Counted from the first letter of the stretch, positions 10,001 to 19,228 are shown. The stretch: DNA of 64,000 nucleotides from Dyella choica (GCF_003977665.1 NZ_RYYV01000004.1:310001-374000); one strand, 5' to 3'. A program made the numbers and translations. Notes: a model not told the origin generated them from the letters alone.

Positions 10001-10690
10001 CACGATATTGTCGTGCGCCAGCAATTGCGAGCGGCGCGCTTCGCGCTGCAGCGCGATCAGCGAGTCCGGGTGACGACGAAATTCGTCATTCAACACTTTC
10101 ACGGCGACGTAAGGATCGCGATCGCGTGCTTCCACCTTGCGCTCGTCCCGCGCAAGGTAGACCACGCCCATGCCGCCGCGGCCGATTTCGCGTTCGAGCA
10201 GGAAACGGCCTTTCAGCAGCATGCCGACGGTGGCGTATTCGCCGCCCTCCGCCTGGGCAACGCGCTGCCAGGTGTCGCGGCTGGAGCTGGAATTGCCGGT
10301 GTTATGGCCAGTGTTATGGCCGGTGTTCTGAGTGATGACGGAAGGCCCCGAGGCCGGCTTCACCACCGTGGCGTCCATCCCACCCGACACGGCGGCCAGG
10401 GCGGGTTTGACTTGCGTGACCTCCGCTTCCGCCGCAACAGGCGGCTTGACCAAGGTGGCATCGTTCGAGCTTACGGCAACCGGCTGCTGCACCGCGTGCA
10501 GCTTGGCGATCAGCGCGCGGGCGATGTCGGGAGGCAGCGTGCCCTCTTCGAGCATGCGCGTCAGCAACGCAAGGTCGTCGCGGTAGACTTCTTCAGGTTG
10601 CGGCCCGCGTTCGCCCAGCGCCTGGAACAGCTCCGGCAATTTGCGCTGTCGCGCGTTGAAGTCGTCGATCAGTTCGGCTAGGAACGTCAT
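7040..10690 (-). CDS. ppkA: PpkA-type T6SS Ser/Thr protein kinase with C-terminal FGE-sulfatase domain
   Basis: 1,216-residue inner-membrane kinase that in characterised T6SSs phosphorylates the FHA protein and triggers assembly; PppA reverses this. The kinase domain spans about residues 158-435: glycine loop IGRGGMG (169-175), Lys198 in VAVK, catalytic HSDFKPGN (Asp293, with Ser in place of the usual Arg) and DFG at 311-313. A transmembrane segment (GGGALVLLAGAGWGL) follows, then a long helical, Ala/Gln-rich periplasmic region with TPR-like character. The C-terminal ~200 residues form a formylglycine-generating-enzyme-like domain (YRLPTDAEWTHAAKGG, NMTGNVWEWV, SVRGGSY, VGFRVLREL). Residues 122-133 are a small NTGH repeat. 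pppA ends one base upstream of the start, so the genes are co-translated. Confidence 0.95.
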   Translation of the reverse strand: MTFLAELIDDFNARQRKLPELFQALGERGPQPEEVYRDDLALLTRMLEEGTLPPDIARALIAKLHAVQQPVAVSSNDATLVKPPVAAEAEVTQVKPALAAVSGGMDATVVKPASGPSVITQNTGHNTGHNTGNSSSSRDTWQRVAQAEGGEYATVGMLLKGRFLLEREIGRGGMGVVYLARDERKVEARDRDPYVAVKVLNDEFRRHPDSLIALQREARRSQLLAHDNIVRVFDFDKDGTIVFMTMEYVDGQDLKALIRERFNGMPLSEARGLIEGMASALKRAHSAGVVHSDFKPGNVMVTRDGSPKVFDFGIARAGKHAGDASGEQTLFDAGTLGALTPAYASLEMIQGKEPTPSDDIYALGCVAFELLTGKHPFDKDSAEVAQREGRKPPPVPGLTKRQYKTLCDAVAFHGERRLKSAAELVEGMREISLRERIGPQLAYGGGALVLLAGAGWGLNHYLHARQIDQIVARFAPAAADRYANEDQAALALNTLGDDERKRLVLDQGDTIQNYLLSRIGTYWDPAQNHYDYAATQHVFQFRDQLKLYSPTLDAKRSAIEQQKNDLLNTLDTQLTQRIDAGAIFENQPNNAVETLAQIRAIDPHSALLKNAELELKYDIAIGHALSANHTDEAKSDLALATRLFPDSARLKQRETQLTALNGTLATTAPGQTAAPANLPQARKTLAALIAQPLMSTDWQQQVANAMSTLHNDSSPDTRKLVDDLANAIATQAGQQTDPLQWQQASNLVNLGLQYEPQSNALRAQRSRLDTLLQQQEAQLNQESIAAEVTSRIESVKRATAANDIGKAEESLARIRSLQPDNPFLTQDGPQLLAGAYLAQADTAVQRGRYQGGSELLAKAIKSLGNRAELRNAKSRYDLLAAVMNARGKPVSSTDFERMQKQLADARRADPDGFKQLESDLKQHGQLQGTLSDLLDGMKPSEAAATAPAATSSPNNPTQAGAANQPAAIPGTSATKTATSGKAAPAATGALASANITTPTAPAGPSSDPCNQADLIGKGKACFDALGQHRGPTLVVIPGISGGKPYAMSRAEITVAEFNRYCSATGQCSAKSGDDPDSGGLPVANISLAQAKAYVAWLSSASGGYVYRLPTDAEWTHAAKGGGSWSQASDSNCIPPTAGNGDDNSGAPISARGREANPWGLVNMTGNVWEWVTNGGGVSVRGGSYTSYWSDCTVNSHRDDTGAAQKDVGFRVLRELK

Positions 10691-10691
10691 A

Positions 10692-11402
10692 TCAATCCTG
10701 CAGCCGCACGACTACGGCGGAAATGTTGTCGCGTCCAGCGCGGTTCAAGGACAGCTCGAACAGCCTGGCCAGCAGAATCTGCGGGTCGACATTGCTGCGG
10801 TATTCCTCGTCGAGCTCGTGGTCGGACAATTCCTTGTTGACGCCGTCGCTGCACAGCAGGAAGGACATGCCGGGCCGGCTGCCGGTCACCGTCCAATCCA
10901 CGAACAGCTGTTCTTCCGCGCCAATGGCGCGCGTGAGCACACCGGAACCGGCCGGCTGCGGCTGGCCCAATTGCGTGACGTCGTTTTTTTCGCCGTGCAC
11001 GTGATCACGCGTGATCTGCTTCAGATGCCCATCCTCAAAGCAATAGGCCCGGCTGTCGCCCACCCAGCCACACAGCATGAAATCCTTGTCGTGCACCAGC
11101 ACCACCACGGTGGAACCGATCACGTCGACATTGCGTTCGCGCGCCACGTTGCGCAGATCGGCATTCACTTGCGCCAGGCTGTCCTCGATCGCTTCCACGA
11201 AATCGAACACGTCACCCTGGCGCGGCAGTTCGCGCAGGCGCTCCACGATCATGCCGCTGGCGTAATCCCCGGCGGAGTGTCCACCCAGTCCATCCGCCAC
11301 TACCCACAGGCCAACGTCCTCGCGCACCAGGATCGCATCCTCGTTGTGCGCACGGACCTTGCCGGTGTCGGTGTGGCCGACGGATTCGTAGCGTAGCGTC
11401 AT
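10692..11402 (-). CDS. pppA: PppA-type PP2C Ser/Thr phosphatase of the T6SS
   Basis: 236-residue PPM/PP2C phosphatase expected to dephosphorylate the T6SS FHA protein. All metal-binding signatures are present: HNEDA (Asp22), VVADGLGGHSAG (Asp37-Gly38), GSTVV, GWVGDSRAY, LLCSDGV and GRDNISAVVV. The start at 11402 is chosen because it overlaps the tagF stop in an ATGA arrangement and begins at the canonical MTLRYESVGHTD N-terminus; in-frame extension upstream runs through tagF in another frame and has no family similarity. It sits between tagF and ppkA, forming the post-translational control block of this T6SS. Confidence 0.95.
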   Translation of the reverse strand: MTLRYESVGHTDTGKVRAHNEDAILVREDVGLWVVADGLGGHSAGDYASGMIVERLRELPRQGDVFDFVEAIEDSLAQVNADLRNVARERNVDVIGSTVVVLVHDKDFMLCGWVGDSRAYCFEDGHLKQITRDHVHGEKNDVTQLGQPQPAGSGVLTRAIGAEEQLFVDWTVTGSRPGMSFLLCSDGVNKELSDHELDEEYRSNVDPQILLARLFELSLNRAGRDNISAVVVRLQD

Positions 11403-12967
11403 GAAGTCACCTCGATCACGGCCAGCGGCCAACGGGCCGGCTCGTCGCCCAGCCCCGCGGCTGCGGCGATGCGCGCACGCGCTTCGCCGCAGGAAGGCAT
11501 GGCCAGCGCGCGCGCGTAGACATCGGGTGCAAACTGCACCAGGTTCTGCGTCACCACCAGCAGCAGACGGTCGCCCTCTTCGACTGCGCACACCACTTCA
11601 TCGCACAGCGGCTCGGTGGGGCCACCCAACCCGGACGCCACCGGAGCGGCGCGTGTAAACAGCAGATCGTCGAAATCGCCGCCGAGCGCGTTATCCTCCC
11701 CCGGCTCCGCGGCAGTGGCGAACAACGATTGCAATGTACCCTTGCGCCAATGCCAGGCCGCGGCGGTACCGATGCGCAGCAGATTGGCCCAGCGCCGGGT
11801 GATGTGCACGGCGATCACCGAACCGTCCTCCGGTACCGGATTGATCAGGTCTTCGCCGCGTTCGCGCAGGCGCGGATGCAGAGCCAGCAGGCGCTGGCTC
11901 AGTATCTTCAGATCGCCGGCCAGGTCGTCCGCGCGCAGCTCGTTCGCCACCTGGTTTGCGGTAGCGGCAGCCTGCCGGCGCACATCGGGCTCGCCCTCGT
12001 CGGCGGCGACCAGGGCCAGCGCGATATCGCCGCGGTAAGTAGTCGTAGCGCCGTGGCTTTTCGAAGCATTGGGGTCCGCTTCCGCCCCCCCGGTAGCCAC
12101 TGACATCGACACCGGCGTCACCAGATCGGCGAACAGTTCGCTCAAGTCGTCCGGCAGCAGCTGGCGAGACGGTGCCGATACGACCGGCGCCGCAACGGTA
12201 ACGTGCGGCGCATGCTGATGGCGATGCGGCGCTTCGTCAAACGCGCCCAATGTCCGCCAGCCTTCGCTTGCGTGCTGAGCATCGAGGAACCCTGCGTAAC
12301 TGGAGGGCTCCGGCAGGCCGCGAGTAACCAACGCACTGGCGGGCACATGACCGCCGCCCTGCGTCCACCACAGACACCAGCCATCGCCGCTTTCGCTGAG
12401 GCGCATCCATAGCTTCTCAAGGAAATCGCCATCGGTGCGTGCGCGCGGCAACGGCATGCGCCATTGCGCGGCATCCTGCCAGCCGACGTTCTCCACTCCA
12501 TTGGGCACAGCCCGTGCTGGCTCCACAAGCGGCATGCCTGCAAGTGCAAGCAATTGTGCGTCGAACGCTTCCACACTGGTGGAAGGATCGGCCTGTGCGG
12601 CGACCTGCACGTGCTCGATAGCGGCGAACCATGCATCGCCATCACGCAACACCTGGTTGGCTGCCGCCGGACCATCCAGTGGCAGCGCAATCACCATGGG
12701 GAAACTGCGCCCCACGCGATCACCGGCCGGCCCCATCACGCCGGCCCAGGCAGATGCTGTGCATACCCCGGGCGACAACAAGAAGCGCCATACCGGGCTG
12801 CTGCGGTAGGCATGCTGCCAGCCCTGCGCCAAGGTCTGGCGACTGGCATCCACCGCGCGTTCGAAATGCTGGTCCCACGTCTCGACGAAGGACGAGGGCA
12901 GCCGCCGCTGCACGAAGTCGCCCGCGCTGGGAAGTTTACCGAAGAATCCTGCCTCTGTCGGACTCAT
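11399..12967 (-). CDS. tagF: TagF-type T6SS regulator with C-terminal degenerate PP2C-like domain
   Basis: 522 residues. Residues 6-215 match TagF (GFFGKLPSAGDFVQRRLP, WDQHFERAVDAS, GPAGDRVGRSFP), a repressor that acts on the FHA/PpkA pathway. A His/Ser/Pro-rich linker follows, and residues about 310-522 retain the strand order of a PP2C phosphatase: GDIALALVAADEG, then GSVIAVHI (382-389), RIGTAAAWHWRKGTLQSLF (398-416), and EEGDRLLLVVTQNLVQF near 466-482. The acidic metal ligands are absent: GDSR reads GTAA, SDG reads TQN, and GxDN reads an EPARW stretch. It therefore looks like a pseudophosphatase fused to TagF, while active PppA is the next gene. TagF-PppA fusions are known in other bacteria. 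The ATG at 12967 has GGAGG upstream, overlapping the tssM stop. Confidence 0.9.
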   Translation of the reverse strand: MSPTEAGFFGKLPSAGDFVQRRLPSSFVETWDQHFERAVDASRQTLAQGWQHAYRSSPVWRFLLSPGVCTASAWAGVMGPAGDRVGRSFPMVIALPLDGPAAANQVLRDGDAWFAAIEHVQVAAQADPSTSVEAFDAQLLALAGMPLVEPARAVPNGVENVGWQDAAQWRMPLPRARTDGDFLEKLWMRLSESGDGWCLWWTQGGGHVPASALVTRGLPEPSSYAGFLDAQHASEGWRTLGAFDEAPHRHQHAPHVTVAAPVVSAPSRQLLPDDLSELFADLVTPVSMSVATGGAEADPNASKSHGATTTYRGDIALALVAADEGEPDVRRQAAATANQVANELRADDLAGDLKILSQRLLALHPRLRERGEDLINPVPEDGSVIAVHITRRWANLLRIGTAAAWHWRKGTLQSLFATAAEPGEDNALGGDFDDLLFTRAAPVASGLGGPTEPLCDEVVCAVEEGDRLLLVVTQNLVQFAPDVYARALAMPSCGEARARIAAAAGLGDEPARWPLAVIEVTS

Positions 12968-12974
12968 GGCCTGC

Positions 12975-15900
12975 CTAACCTCCACACCTGAAACGCTGCA
13001 CGGCGGTATTGAGGAAGGGATTTTTGAGATTGTCCGCCTGCAGGGTGAGCTTGGCGACGTGGCCGCCGAAATTGAAGCTGGCCAGATAGCGCAGGTCCGA
13101 CTGCCGCTGCAGATTGGCGGCCTGCAGCGCATGGAAAAACGCCCAATCGCCCTGGTAATCGAAGGTGCTGAGCAGATTGCCGCTGCCATCCCAGGCGGAA
13201 ATCGTCACGTGGCCGGGCTGCGGGCCGGGCCATTTCATGCCCATGCTGCTGGCGTTGCCGGGTTGGTATTCGAACTTCTGCCCGTCGATGGTCACAGCCA
13301 GCTTGCCGATGCCCGGGTCGAGCGACGGCGCCACCAGCGTGAAATCCACCTCGGGCGTGTTGCCGTTGTTGCGGAAATACATCTGCTTGATGGTGTCGGC
13401 CAACTGCATCTGCGCGAGCATGCCGGGCGATCCGCTTACGGCGCCGGGGCCGGTTTTCCATTTCCAGCCGGCACCGCTGGCATCGACCAGCTTGTCCAGG
13501 GTCTGCTTGTAGAAGCTGTCGAAGCGGCCGCCGTAACCGAACAGCTCGCCGAAGTTCTGCAGCGGAATGTCCGTGGCGCTGTTGGGCGAGAACGGATAGC
13601 GTCCACGGGTGAAGTCCGCGCAATCCTTGCCGGCCGTCTGCTGGAACGCATCGCCAAGCGCGCCGCTGGTACCGGTGGCGACCAGCGCCTGGCTCTTGCC
13701 GGTCAGGGCAGCCACCCAGCCGGACACCGGCGGGGGCAGTTGCGAGGCTTCCTGTTGTGCCATCAGCAATTGCGGATTGGGCTGGCCGGCGGCGCTGCTG
13801 AAGTCGGTCATGGTCAGCAGGGTTTTGCTGAGCTGGTCGAGCACGCTCAGCGTGTGGTCGATCGGCGCACTGCCAGGTGCTCCTTCAGTGAGCTTGTCGA
13901 GCGTGTCGAAGTGTGCGCTGATCTCATCGCCGGGCTTGCTGGCAGCGGCCTGCCCTTCCCCGCCGCCACTCTTGATGCCGGCATTGGCAAGCGCACGCAT
14001 CACCGTGGTTTGCTCAGCGCGTTGCTCGGCACGCTTTTCCGCGGCCTTCTTCAATGCATTTTCCGCCTTGTCGGCGTCGCTGGCCGGTGGTGCGCGCAGC
14101 AAGTCGTGCGTGTTGTCGCGCACCAGTGCGAGCAGCGATTTCAGCGGTGAGCTGGGGCCGGACAGTTTTGCGGCGGTGGCGCTGGCATCCTGGATATTGG
14201 TGATGGCTTGCAACTGCAGATCGTTGAGCAGTTCGTCCCAGGCCCTGATGTAGTCCTGCTGGTACAGCGCAAGCACCTGCTGCGCCAGCTTGGCCTGCTG
14301 GATGGCATCGATCTTGCCGGTGCCGAACACCCAGTCGTCCTGCGTGAATTGCTTCACCGCCTGCTCGATGCCCTTGTTCACTTCCATCGCGAACACCGGC
14401 TGCGTGTACAGCGCGGGGATCGGCTCGGACAGGGCGGCGCCGCTGCGGCGATGGAACACATTGCCGAGCAGGCCCAGCTCCTTGTCCAGTTGCAGCGGCG
14501 AATGATCGGAGCTGTCCATGCTGAGCTTGAGGCTGCCGTAGATCAGCGTGGAAAGATCGGCCGTGCGCAGCGTGCTGCGCGCCTGCTCCACCAGTTGGTC
14601 GTCCAGATGCAGGGCGCGCAATTGCCCCGGTTCGGAGACCAGCGCCTCGAAGTGCTTGGACAGCGCCTTCTGCAGCACGGCATCGTCAGGGAAAACCTTG
14701 CGCCACTCGATATTGGTGAGCGCGACCAGTTCATCCGCATTCTGATGCTTGGGTTCACCCAGCATCAGATAGCCCTTCAGGTAGTAATACAGCGCCTGCG
14801 GGTCGGTCGCGCTGCTGGTCAGGCCTGTGCGGAATTGCGATGCCACGCCAGGCAGCAGCAGCCCGTTCAGCTCGCGCACGTAGGCATCGTGCACTTCGCT
14901 TCCTACCGCATGCCCCTGAAACAGGCCGAAGCGCATCGACAGCGGCACGTCGTCCCTGTATTGCTGCGCGATATCCTGCACGCCCGCCATGCCTTCCAGC
15001 CGTGCCAGTACGCGCGCGAAATAGTCCTTTTGCGTGGCAGCGCCGGAGACGTCGCTGCTGGCAGGATAGTTCTTCAGCGCATCCTCGACTTGCGACAGAT
15101 AGGCGCGATTGCGCCCGTAGCTCTCGGCGAAGCCACCCAGCAGCAGCACGCTGACCACCAGCACGCCCAGATAGGCGGCAGCCTGCAGCAGGATCTTCTG
15201 TCGCTCCAGCCTCGGATTGGTGCCGGCGAAACCGGATTCGCGGAACAGTACGTCCTTCAGCAGGCGCTCGACGAAGAACGTGCGCTGCTGCGCACCGGGG
15301 GCCTGCACCTGCGCGGCATCGAGACCGAACGTGCGCGCCACCGCTGCCATCATGCGGTCGATCGGCGTTCCTTCCTGGGTGCCGGAGGTGAGATACACAC
15401 CACGCAATAGCGGCGGTGTCCCATAGGCATAGCCGGTGAATACGCCTTCGACGAACTGGCGCAGGGTTTCACGCAGCGCGCCGAGCTGCTGCGGGAACGA
15501 CAGGATGGCCGAGCGGCGGCTGGCATCACGCTCCGCATGCAGGCGACTCAGGATGCGCGTATGCAGACGATTCAACAGCAATTCGAATTCGCTGCCGAAT
15601 TGCTTGGCCGCCGCACCGTTCATGGTCTGATCGACCGGGAACGACATGCCCCATACCTGGCTGCGCAGTTCCGGATTGAGATCGTCGAAGAACTCGCTGA
15701 AGCCGGCGATCAGGTCGCACTTGGTCAACACCAGGTACACCGGCACACCGATGCGCAGCTGGGTGGCCAGTTCATCCAGGCGGCGGCGAATCGCCTGCAC
15801 GTGCTCCTGCATGCCATGCTGGTCCAGCGTGAGCAGATCGGACATGCTCATCGCGATCAGCACACCGTTGATCGGTCGGCGCTTACGGTATTTGCGCAGC

Positions 15901-16517
15901 AGCTTCAGGAACTCGCCCCACGCCGATGCATCCGCGGCCTGGTCGGATTGCTGCATGGTGTAGCGGCCGGCCGTGTCGAGGAACACCGCTTCATCCGTAA
16001 ACCACCAATCGCAATTGCGGGTGCCGCCGACGCCGCGCAGCGCCTGCTTGCCGAAGCGATCCGACAGCGGGAAGTTCAGGCCGGAATTCTGCAGCAGCGT
16101 GCTCTTGCCGGAACCCGGCGGGCCAATCACCACGTACCAAGGAAGCGTGTAGAGATTGCTGCCGCGCTTGCTCTTGCGCAGGGTGTCGACCGCTTCCTGG
16201 AAGCGCCCCTGCAATTGCGTGCGCTCAGCCGAACTGCGTTGATCCTGATCGTTGCCGGCTGGCCCGGTCTCTTGCGAGACCATGTCGCCGGACATCTGCT
16301 TCGCCTTGTTGCGCGCACGCAACTGCAGCACCTGCAGCCAGATCGCCCAAACCGCGAGTATCAGGATGATCAGCACCAGTCGCGACACCGGGCTGGCCAG
16401 GGGTTGCGAATCGCCAATGCCCAGATAGGGGCCGCCCAGCCAGATCAGGATCGACAGCAGAATGATGCCGACCAGCGCAATGAACCAACCGGATTTGAAC
16501 AAAGCAAAAATCTTCAC
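12975..16517 (-). CDS. tssM: TssM/IcmF inner-membrane protein of the T6SS
   Basis: About 1,180 residues, full length for TssM, the large core of the membrane complex. Two N-terminal transmembrane helices (about residues 12-28 and 46-63) frame the start; a cytoplasmic NTPase domain with intact Walker A GPPGSGKST (132-140) follows, then a third span (GVLVVSVLLLGGFAES) and a long periplasmic helical/beta region. The GTG at 16517 is preferred because GGAGG lies 10 nt upstream; an alternative TTG at 16526 overlaps the tssL stop but leaves only 2 nt after that GGAGG. The gene follows tssL directly and its stop TAG lies inside the leader of tagF. Confidence 0.93.
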   Translation of the reverse strand: MKIFALFKSGWFIALVGIILLSILIWLGGPYLGIGDSQPLASPVSRLVLIILILAVWAIWLQVLQLRARNKAKQMSGDMVSQETGPAGNDQDQRSSAERTQLQGRFQEAVDTLRKSKRGSNLYTLPWYVVIGPPGSGKSTLLQNSGLNFPLSDRFGKQALRGVGGTRNCDWWFTDEAVFLDTAGRYTMQQSDQAADASAWGEFLKLLRKYRKRRPINGVLIAMSMSDLLTLDQHGMQEHVQAIRRRLDELATQLRIGVPVYLVLTKCDLIAGFSEFFDDLNPELRSQVWGMSFPVDQTMNGAAAKQFGSEFELLLNRLHTRILSRLHAERDASRRSAILSFPQQLGALRETLRQFVEGVFTGYAYGTPPLLRGVYLTSGTQEGTPIDRMMAAVARTFGLDAAQVQAPGAQQRTFFVERLLKDVLFRESGFAGTNPRLERQKILLQAAAYLGVLVVSVLLLGGFAESYGRNRAYLSQVEDALKNYPASSDVSGAATQKDYFARVLARLEGMAGVQDIAQQYRDDVPLSMRFGLFQGHAVGSEVHDAYVRELNGLLLPGVASQFRTGLTSSATDPQALYYYLKGYLMLGEPKHQNADELVALTNIEWRKVFPDDAVLQKALSKHFEALVSEPGQLRALHLDDQLVEQARSTLRTADLSTLIYGSLKLSMDSSDHSPLQLDKELGLLGNVFHRRSGAALSEPIPALYTQPVFAMEVNKGIEQAVKQFTQDDWVFGTGKIDAIQQAKLAQQVLALYQQDYIRAWDELLNDLQLQAITNIQDASATAAKLSGPSSPLKSLLALVRDNTHDLLRAPPASDADKAENALKKAAEKRAEQRAEQTTVMRALANAGIKSGGGEGQAAASKPGDEISAHFDTLDKLTEGAPGSAPIDHTLSVLDQLSKTLLTMTDFSSAAGQPNPQLLMAQQEASQLPPPVSGWVAALTGKSQALVATGTSGALGDAFQQTAGKDCADFTRGRYPFSPNSATDIPLQNFGELFGYGGRFDSFYKQTLDKLVDASGAGWKWKTGPGAVSGSPGMLAQMQLADTIKQMYFRNNGNTPEVDFTLVAPSLDPGIGKLAVTIDGQKFEYQPGNASSMGMKWPGPQPGHVTISAWDGSGNLLSTFDYQGDWAFFHALQAANLQRQSDLRYLASFNFGGHVAKLTLQADNLKNPFLNTAVQRFRCGG

Positions 16518-16522
16518 AGGGT

Positions 16523-17830
16523 TCAATCCTCCGGAATGAACATGATTTCCACGCGCCGGTTACGCGTGCGGTTTTCGGACGTGTCGGGGAGCAGCGCAAT
16601 CGGCTGCGACGATCCCGCTCCGCTGGATTCGATGCGTGCCGGATTGTCCAATCCGTCGCCGAGAATCTGCGCCACGCTGCGTGCACGTGCGCCGGACAGC
16701 TCGAAATTGTCCTTGTATTTCAACGAGCGGACCGGCTGGTCGTCGGTATGCCCCACCACGATCACCCTGCCCTGTACCTGGTTGAGCGCGGCAGTGATCT
16801 TGTGTAACAACGGGACTTGATCCGCGCTCACGTCTACGCCGCCGGAAGGGAACATGCCGGTGGCGGCCAGACGCACTTGCGCCTGGCCATCCGGCTTTTC
16901 GTCGACCGTGAGCCGGCCGGCCTGTTCTTCCGGTGACAACAATTGCTTGAGGCTCTTGCGTGCCGGATGCGGCTGGCGTGCGGTGTCGGGCGGCGTGCCG
17001 TTCTCCAGGCCGATCTGCGCGAGCTGCGCACTGATGGGCGAAGACGCCGCATTGAGGCGGCTATAGAAGAACAGAAACGCGCCGAGCAGGATCACCGCGG
17101 CAAACGCAGCAACCACCCACAGCGGCACGTAGCGGATCAATGGATTGCGCCGATCGTCGATGCCGCGCCAATGGGGCGCCAGTTCATCCGCCGGCTTGGC
17201 CCGCTGCGCCTGGATGCGCCGATACAGGTCTTCCTGGATGTCGGCGAGCTTGGCACGTCCGCCCGTTTCGATGTGGTAGCGGCCGGCGAAGCCCAGCGCG
17301 AGGCAGATGTACATCAGCTCGATCAGGTCGATGTGCTTGGCGAAGTCCGAGCACAGCCTTTCGAGTATCTGGAAGAACTTGGCGCCGCCGTAGGATTCGC
17401 TATGGAACGTGACCAGCAGCGTTTTTTGCGCCCAGCCGCTGTGCTCGCCCCAGGGCGAATTGAGCACGGCTTCGTCCAGCATCGTGCACAGGACGTAGCG
17501 CGCGGCGAGGATGGTCTGCTGCGCAATATTGGCCGACTGCGCCAGGCTTTCGAAGCGATGGATTTGCGCTACGGCCTGATCGCGCAAATGCATCGCATCC
17601 GGGGAAGACATGCTGTGGCGCAGTTGCACCGCAAGCAGCAAGAGCGGGCTGGCTGCCTGCACCAGTGGATTGGCGCCGCCCTCCAGGAACTGGTTGATTT
17701 CCGCCGGCGGCGCATAGGGCGCCGGCGCGCGCGCCGCGGGGGGCGCAGGTGCGGGTGCAGGCGTAGGCGCCGTGCCGCGCGGACGCACGATGGTGGCGTC
17801 GCGCATGTCTTCGTTCGGACCGTTGCTCAT
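16523..17830 (-). CDS. tssL: TssL/DotU with C-terminal OmpA peptidoglycan-binding domain
   Basis: 435-residue inner-membrane anchor. A Pro/Ala-rich cytoplasmic tail (20-42) precedes the DotU helical domain (about 45-225; LDEAVLNSPWG, SYGGAKFFQILERL). One transmembrane helix lies at 234-256. The periplasmic part ends with an OmpA-like domain (about 310-435; VIVVGHTDDQPV, NFELSGARARSVAQIL, NRTRNRRVEIMF). This is the evolved TssL that itself binds cell wall, replacing a separate TagL. The ATG at 17830 overlaps the tssK stop (ATGA) and has AGGCGGA upstream; an earlier in-frame start at 17851 lies inside tssK and adds nothing conserved. Confidence 0.95.
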   Translation of the reverse strand: MSNGPNEDMRDATIVRPRGTAPTPAPAPAPPAARAPAPYAPPAEINQFLEGGANPLVQAASPLLLLAVQLRHSMSSPDAMHLRDQAVAQIHRFESLAQSANIAQQTILAARYVLCTMLDEAVLNSPWGEHSGWAQKTLLVTFHSESYGGAKFFQILERLCSDFAKHIDLIELMYICLALGFAGRYHIETGGRAKLADIQEDLYRRIQAQRAKPADELAPHWRGIDDRRNPLIRYVPLWVVAAFAAVILLGAFLFFYSRLNAASSPISAQLAQIGLENGTPPDTARQPHPARKSLKQLLSPEEQAGRLTVDEKPDGQAQVRLAATGMFPSGGVDVSADQVPLLHKITAALNQVQGRVIVVGHTDDQPVRSLKYKDNFELSGARARSVAQILGDGLDNPARIESSGAGSSQPIALLPDTSENRTRNRRVEIMFIPED

Positions 17831-19170
17831 GTTCCGCCTCGGATCGCCCACAGTTGCAGGTCAAGCCCTGCGAATTCCTCGCCAAAGTGGAAGGCGATGC
17901 CGCCGGACGTCTTCAGCATCCGCCACATCTGGGAGTTCTTGTCGAATTCGAAATAGAGGAAACCGGCGTTGTACGGAATCTGTCGCGGGGCCACCGGCAT
18001 AGGCGCGACCACGATGCCCGGCAGTTGCAGGTTCACCAGGTCGCGGATTTTTTCCACCGGCCCGATCTTCGATTGCGCCGGTAGCTGGCGGCGCAAGTCT
18101 TCCGATTTCATGTCGGATTTGGCGGCGAGCACGAAGGCCGCCGTGTCGAGCAAGGTTAGATCCGGCACCACCGCCACCCACACGCCGAACTTGCGCTGCT
18201 GCAACGGTATCGGCGTAGCCGTCTGCTCCATCACCGCGCTGAGGCTGTTGCGCAAGGCCATGATCACCGGGTCGAAACTCTCACGCAGGAATTCGTGGCG
18301 GTAAGCCGGAAACGCCTGCGCGCGCTTGCCAGGCGCGGTAAAGGTGGCCAGTTCGCCGGCCATCGACACGGCGATACGGTACAGGTCCTCCGGGTGCGCG
18401 ATCGGCGTGGCGGCCAGATGCGCAATCAGCGGTTGATAGCGATTCACTACCTGCAGCAGCAGGAAATCGGCGATTTCAGCTGCGCCACCGCGATCGGTGA
18501 CCGCCACGCGGCTGGCCAGCGCCTCGCCGCGCTGGTGCAGCAAGCCGAGCAATTCGGTGAGAAAGGTCACCAGCCGCGGCACCGCCTGGCAACTCTGCCC
18601 GGTCGGCATGAAGGTGTCGTCCAGCAACACGCGGCGGTCGGCACGGCATTCGACGATGCGCGCCAGCGGGATCTGCGCCAGGCCTTCCATCGGTTGCGAT
18701 TGCGGCAACAACCGGCTGCTCATGCCGCCGACTTCCAGCACGGTGAGCCCATCCATGCTGCCCGAGGCATCGCGCACTTCGGCTTCGCGCACGCGAAAGC
18801 GGAACAGTTTTTCCGCTGACGCCTCGGGGCGTCCGCTATCGGCTTGCGTGGGCGAGCGCAGCGGCAAGGTGAGGTAGACGATCTGGTCGCGCCAGTTCGG
18901 ATCCACTTCCAGCGCGGGCGGCAGCGGATCATCGTTGGGCATGGAGAACGGCGTTCCGTCTGGAAACACGCCGCGCGCGCGCTTGATGCCAAGCTTGCCG
19001 ATGGCAAGCAAGTCCGCTTCCAGCTCCAACTCGTGAAAACCCCACGCATAAGGGCGCAGTGCGCCTGCGCGCACCTCCACGAAGCGCTCGAGGTAACGCT
19101 CCTGCTGCTGCAAGTGCTGCGGCCGCAGAAACAGCCCTTCGCTCCACACCACTTTGTTATTTTGCGTCAT
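17827..19170 (-). CDS. tssK: TssK baseplate protein
   Basis: 447 residues. The N-terminus KVVWSEGLFLRPQHLQQQERYLE is a hallmark of TssK (ImpJ/VasE), the trimeric baseplate protein linking the TssEFG wedge to the TssL/M membrane complex. Length and the C-terminal IPYNAGFLYFEFDK segment fit the family. The ribosome-binding site is weak (ACGGA). About 120 bp with a palindrome separates it from tagH, and tssL follows with an overlapping start. Confidence 0.95.
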   Translation of the reverse strand: MTQNNKVVWSEGLFLRPQHLQQQERYLERFVEVRAGALRPYAWGFHELELEADLLAIGKLGIKRARGVFPDGTPFSMPNDDPLPPALEVDPNWRDQIVYLTLPLRSPTQADSGRPEASAEKLFRFRVREAEVRDASGSMDGLTVLEVGGMSSRLLPQSQPMEGLAQIPLARIVECRADRRVLLDDTFMPTGQSCQAVPRLVTFLTELLGLLHQRGEALASRVAVTDRGGAAEIADFLLLQVVNRYQPLIAHLAATPIAHPEDLYRIAVSMAGELATFTAPGKRAQAFPAYRHEFLRESFDPVIMALRNSLSAVMEQTATPIPLQQRKFGVWVAVVPDLTLLDTAAFVLAAKSDMKSEDLRRQLPAQSKIGPVEKIRDLVNLQLPGIVVAPMPVAPRQIPYNAGFLYFEFDKNSQMWRMLKTSGGIAFHFGEEFAGLDLQLWAIRGGT

Positions 19171-19228
19171 GTATCGAGTCCGTCTTGCAAGCTCTTTTCA
19201 ACCTGGCGGGATGCAGCCCTCGCGTTGC

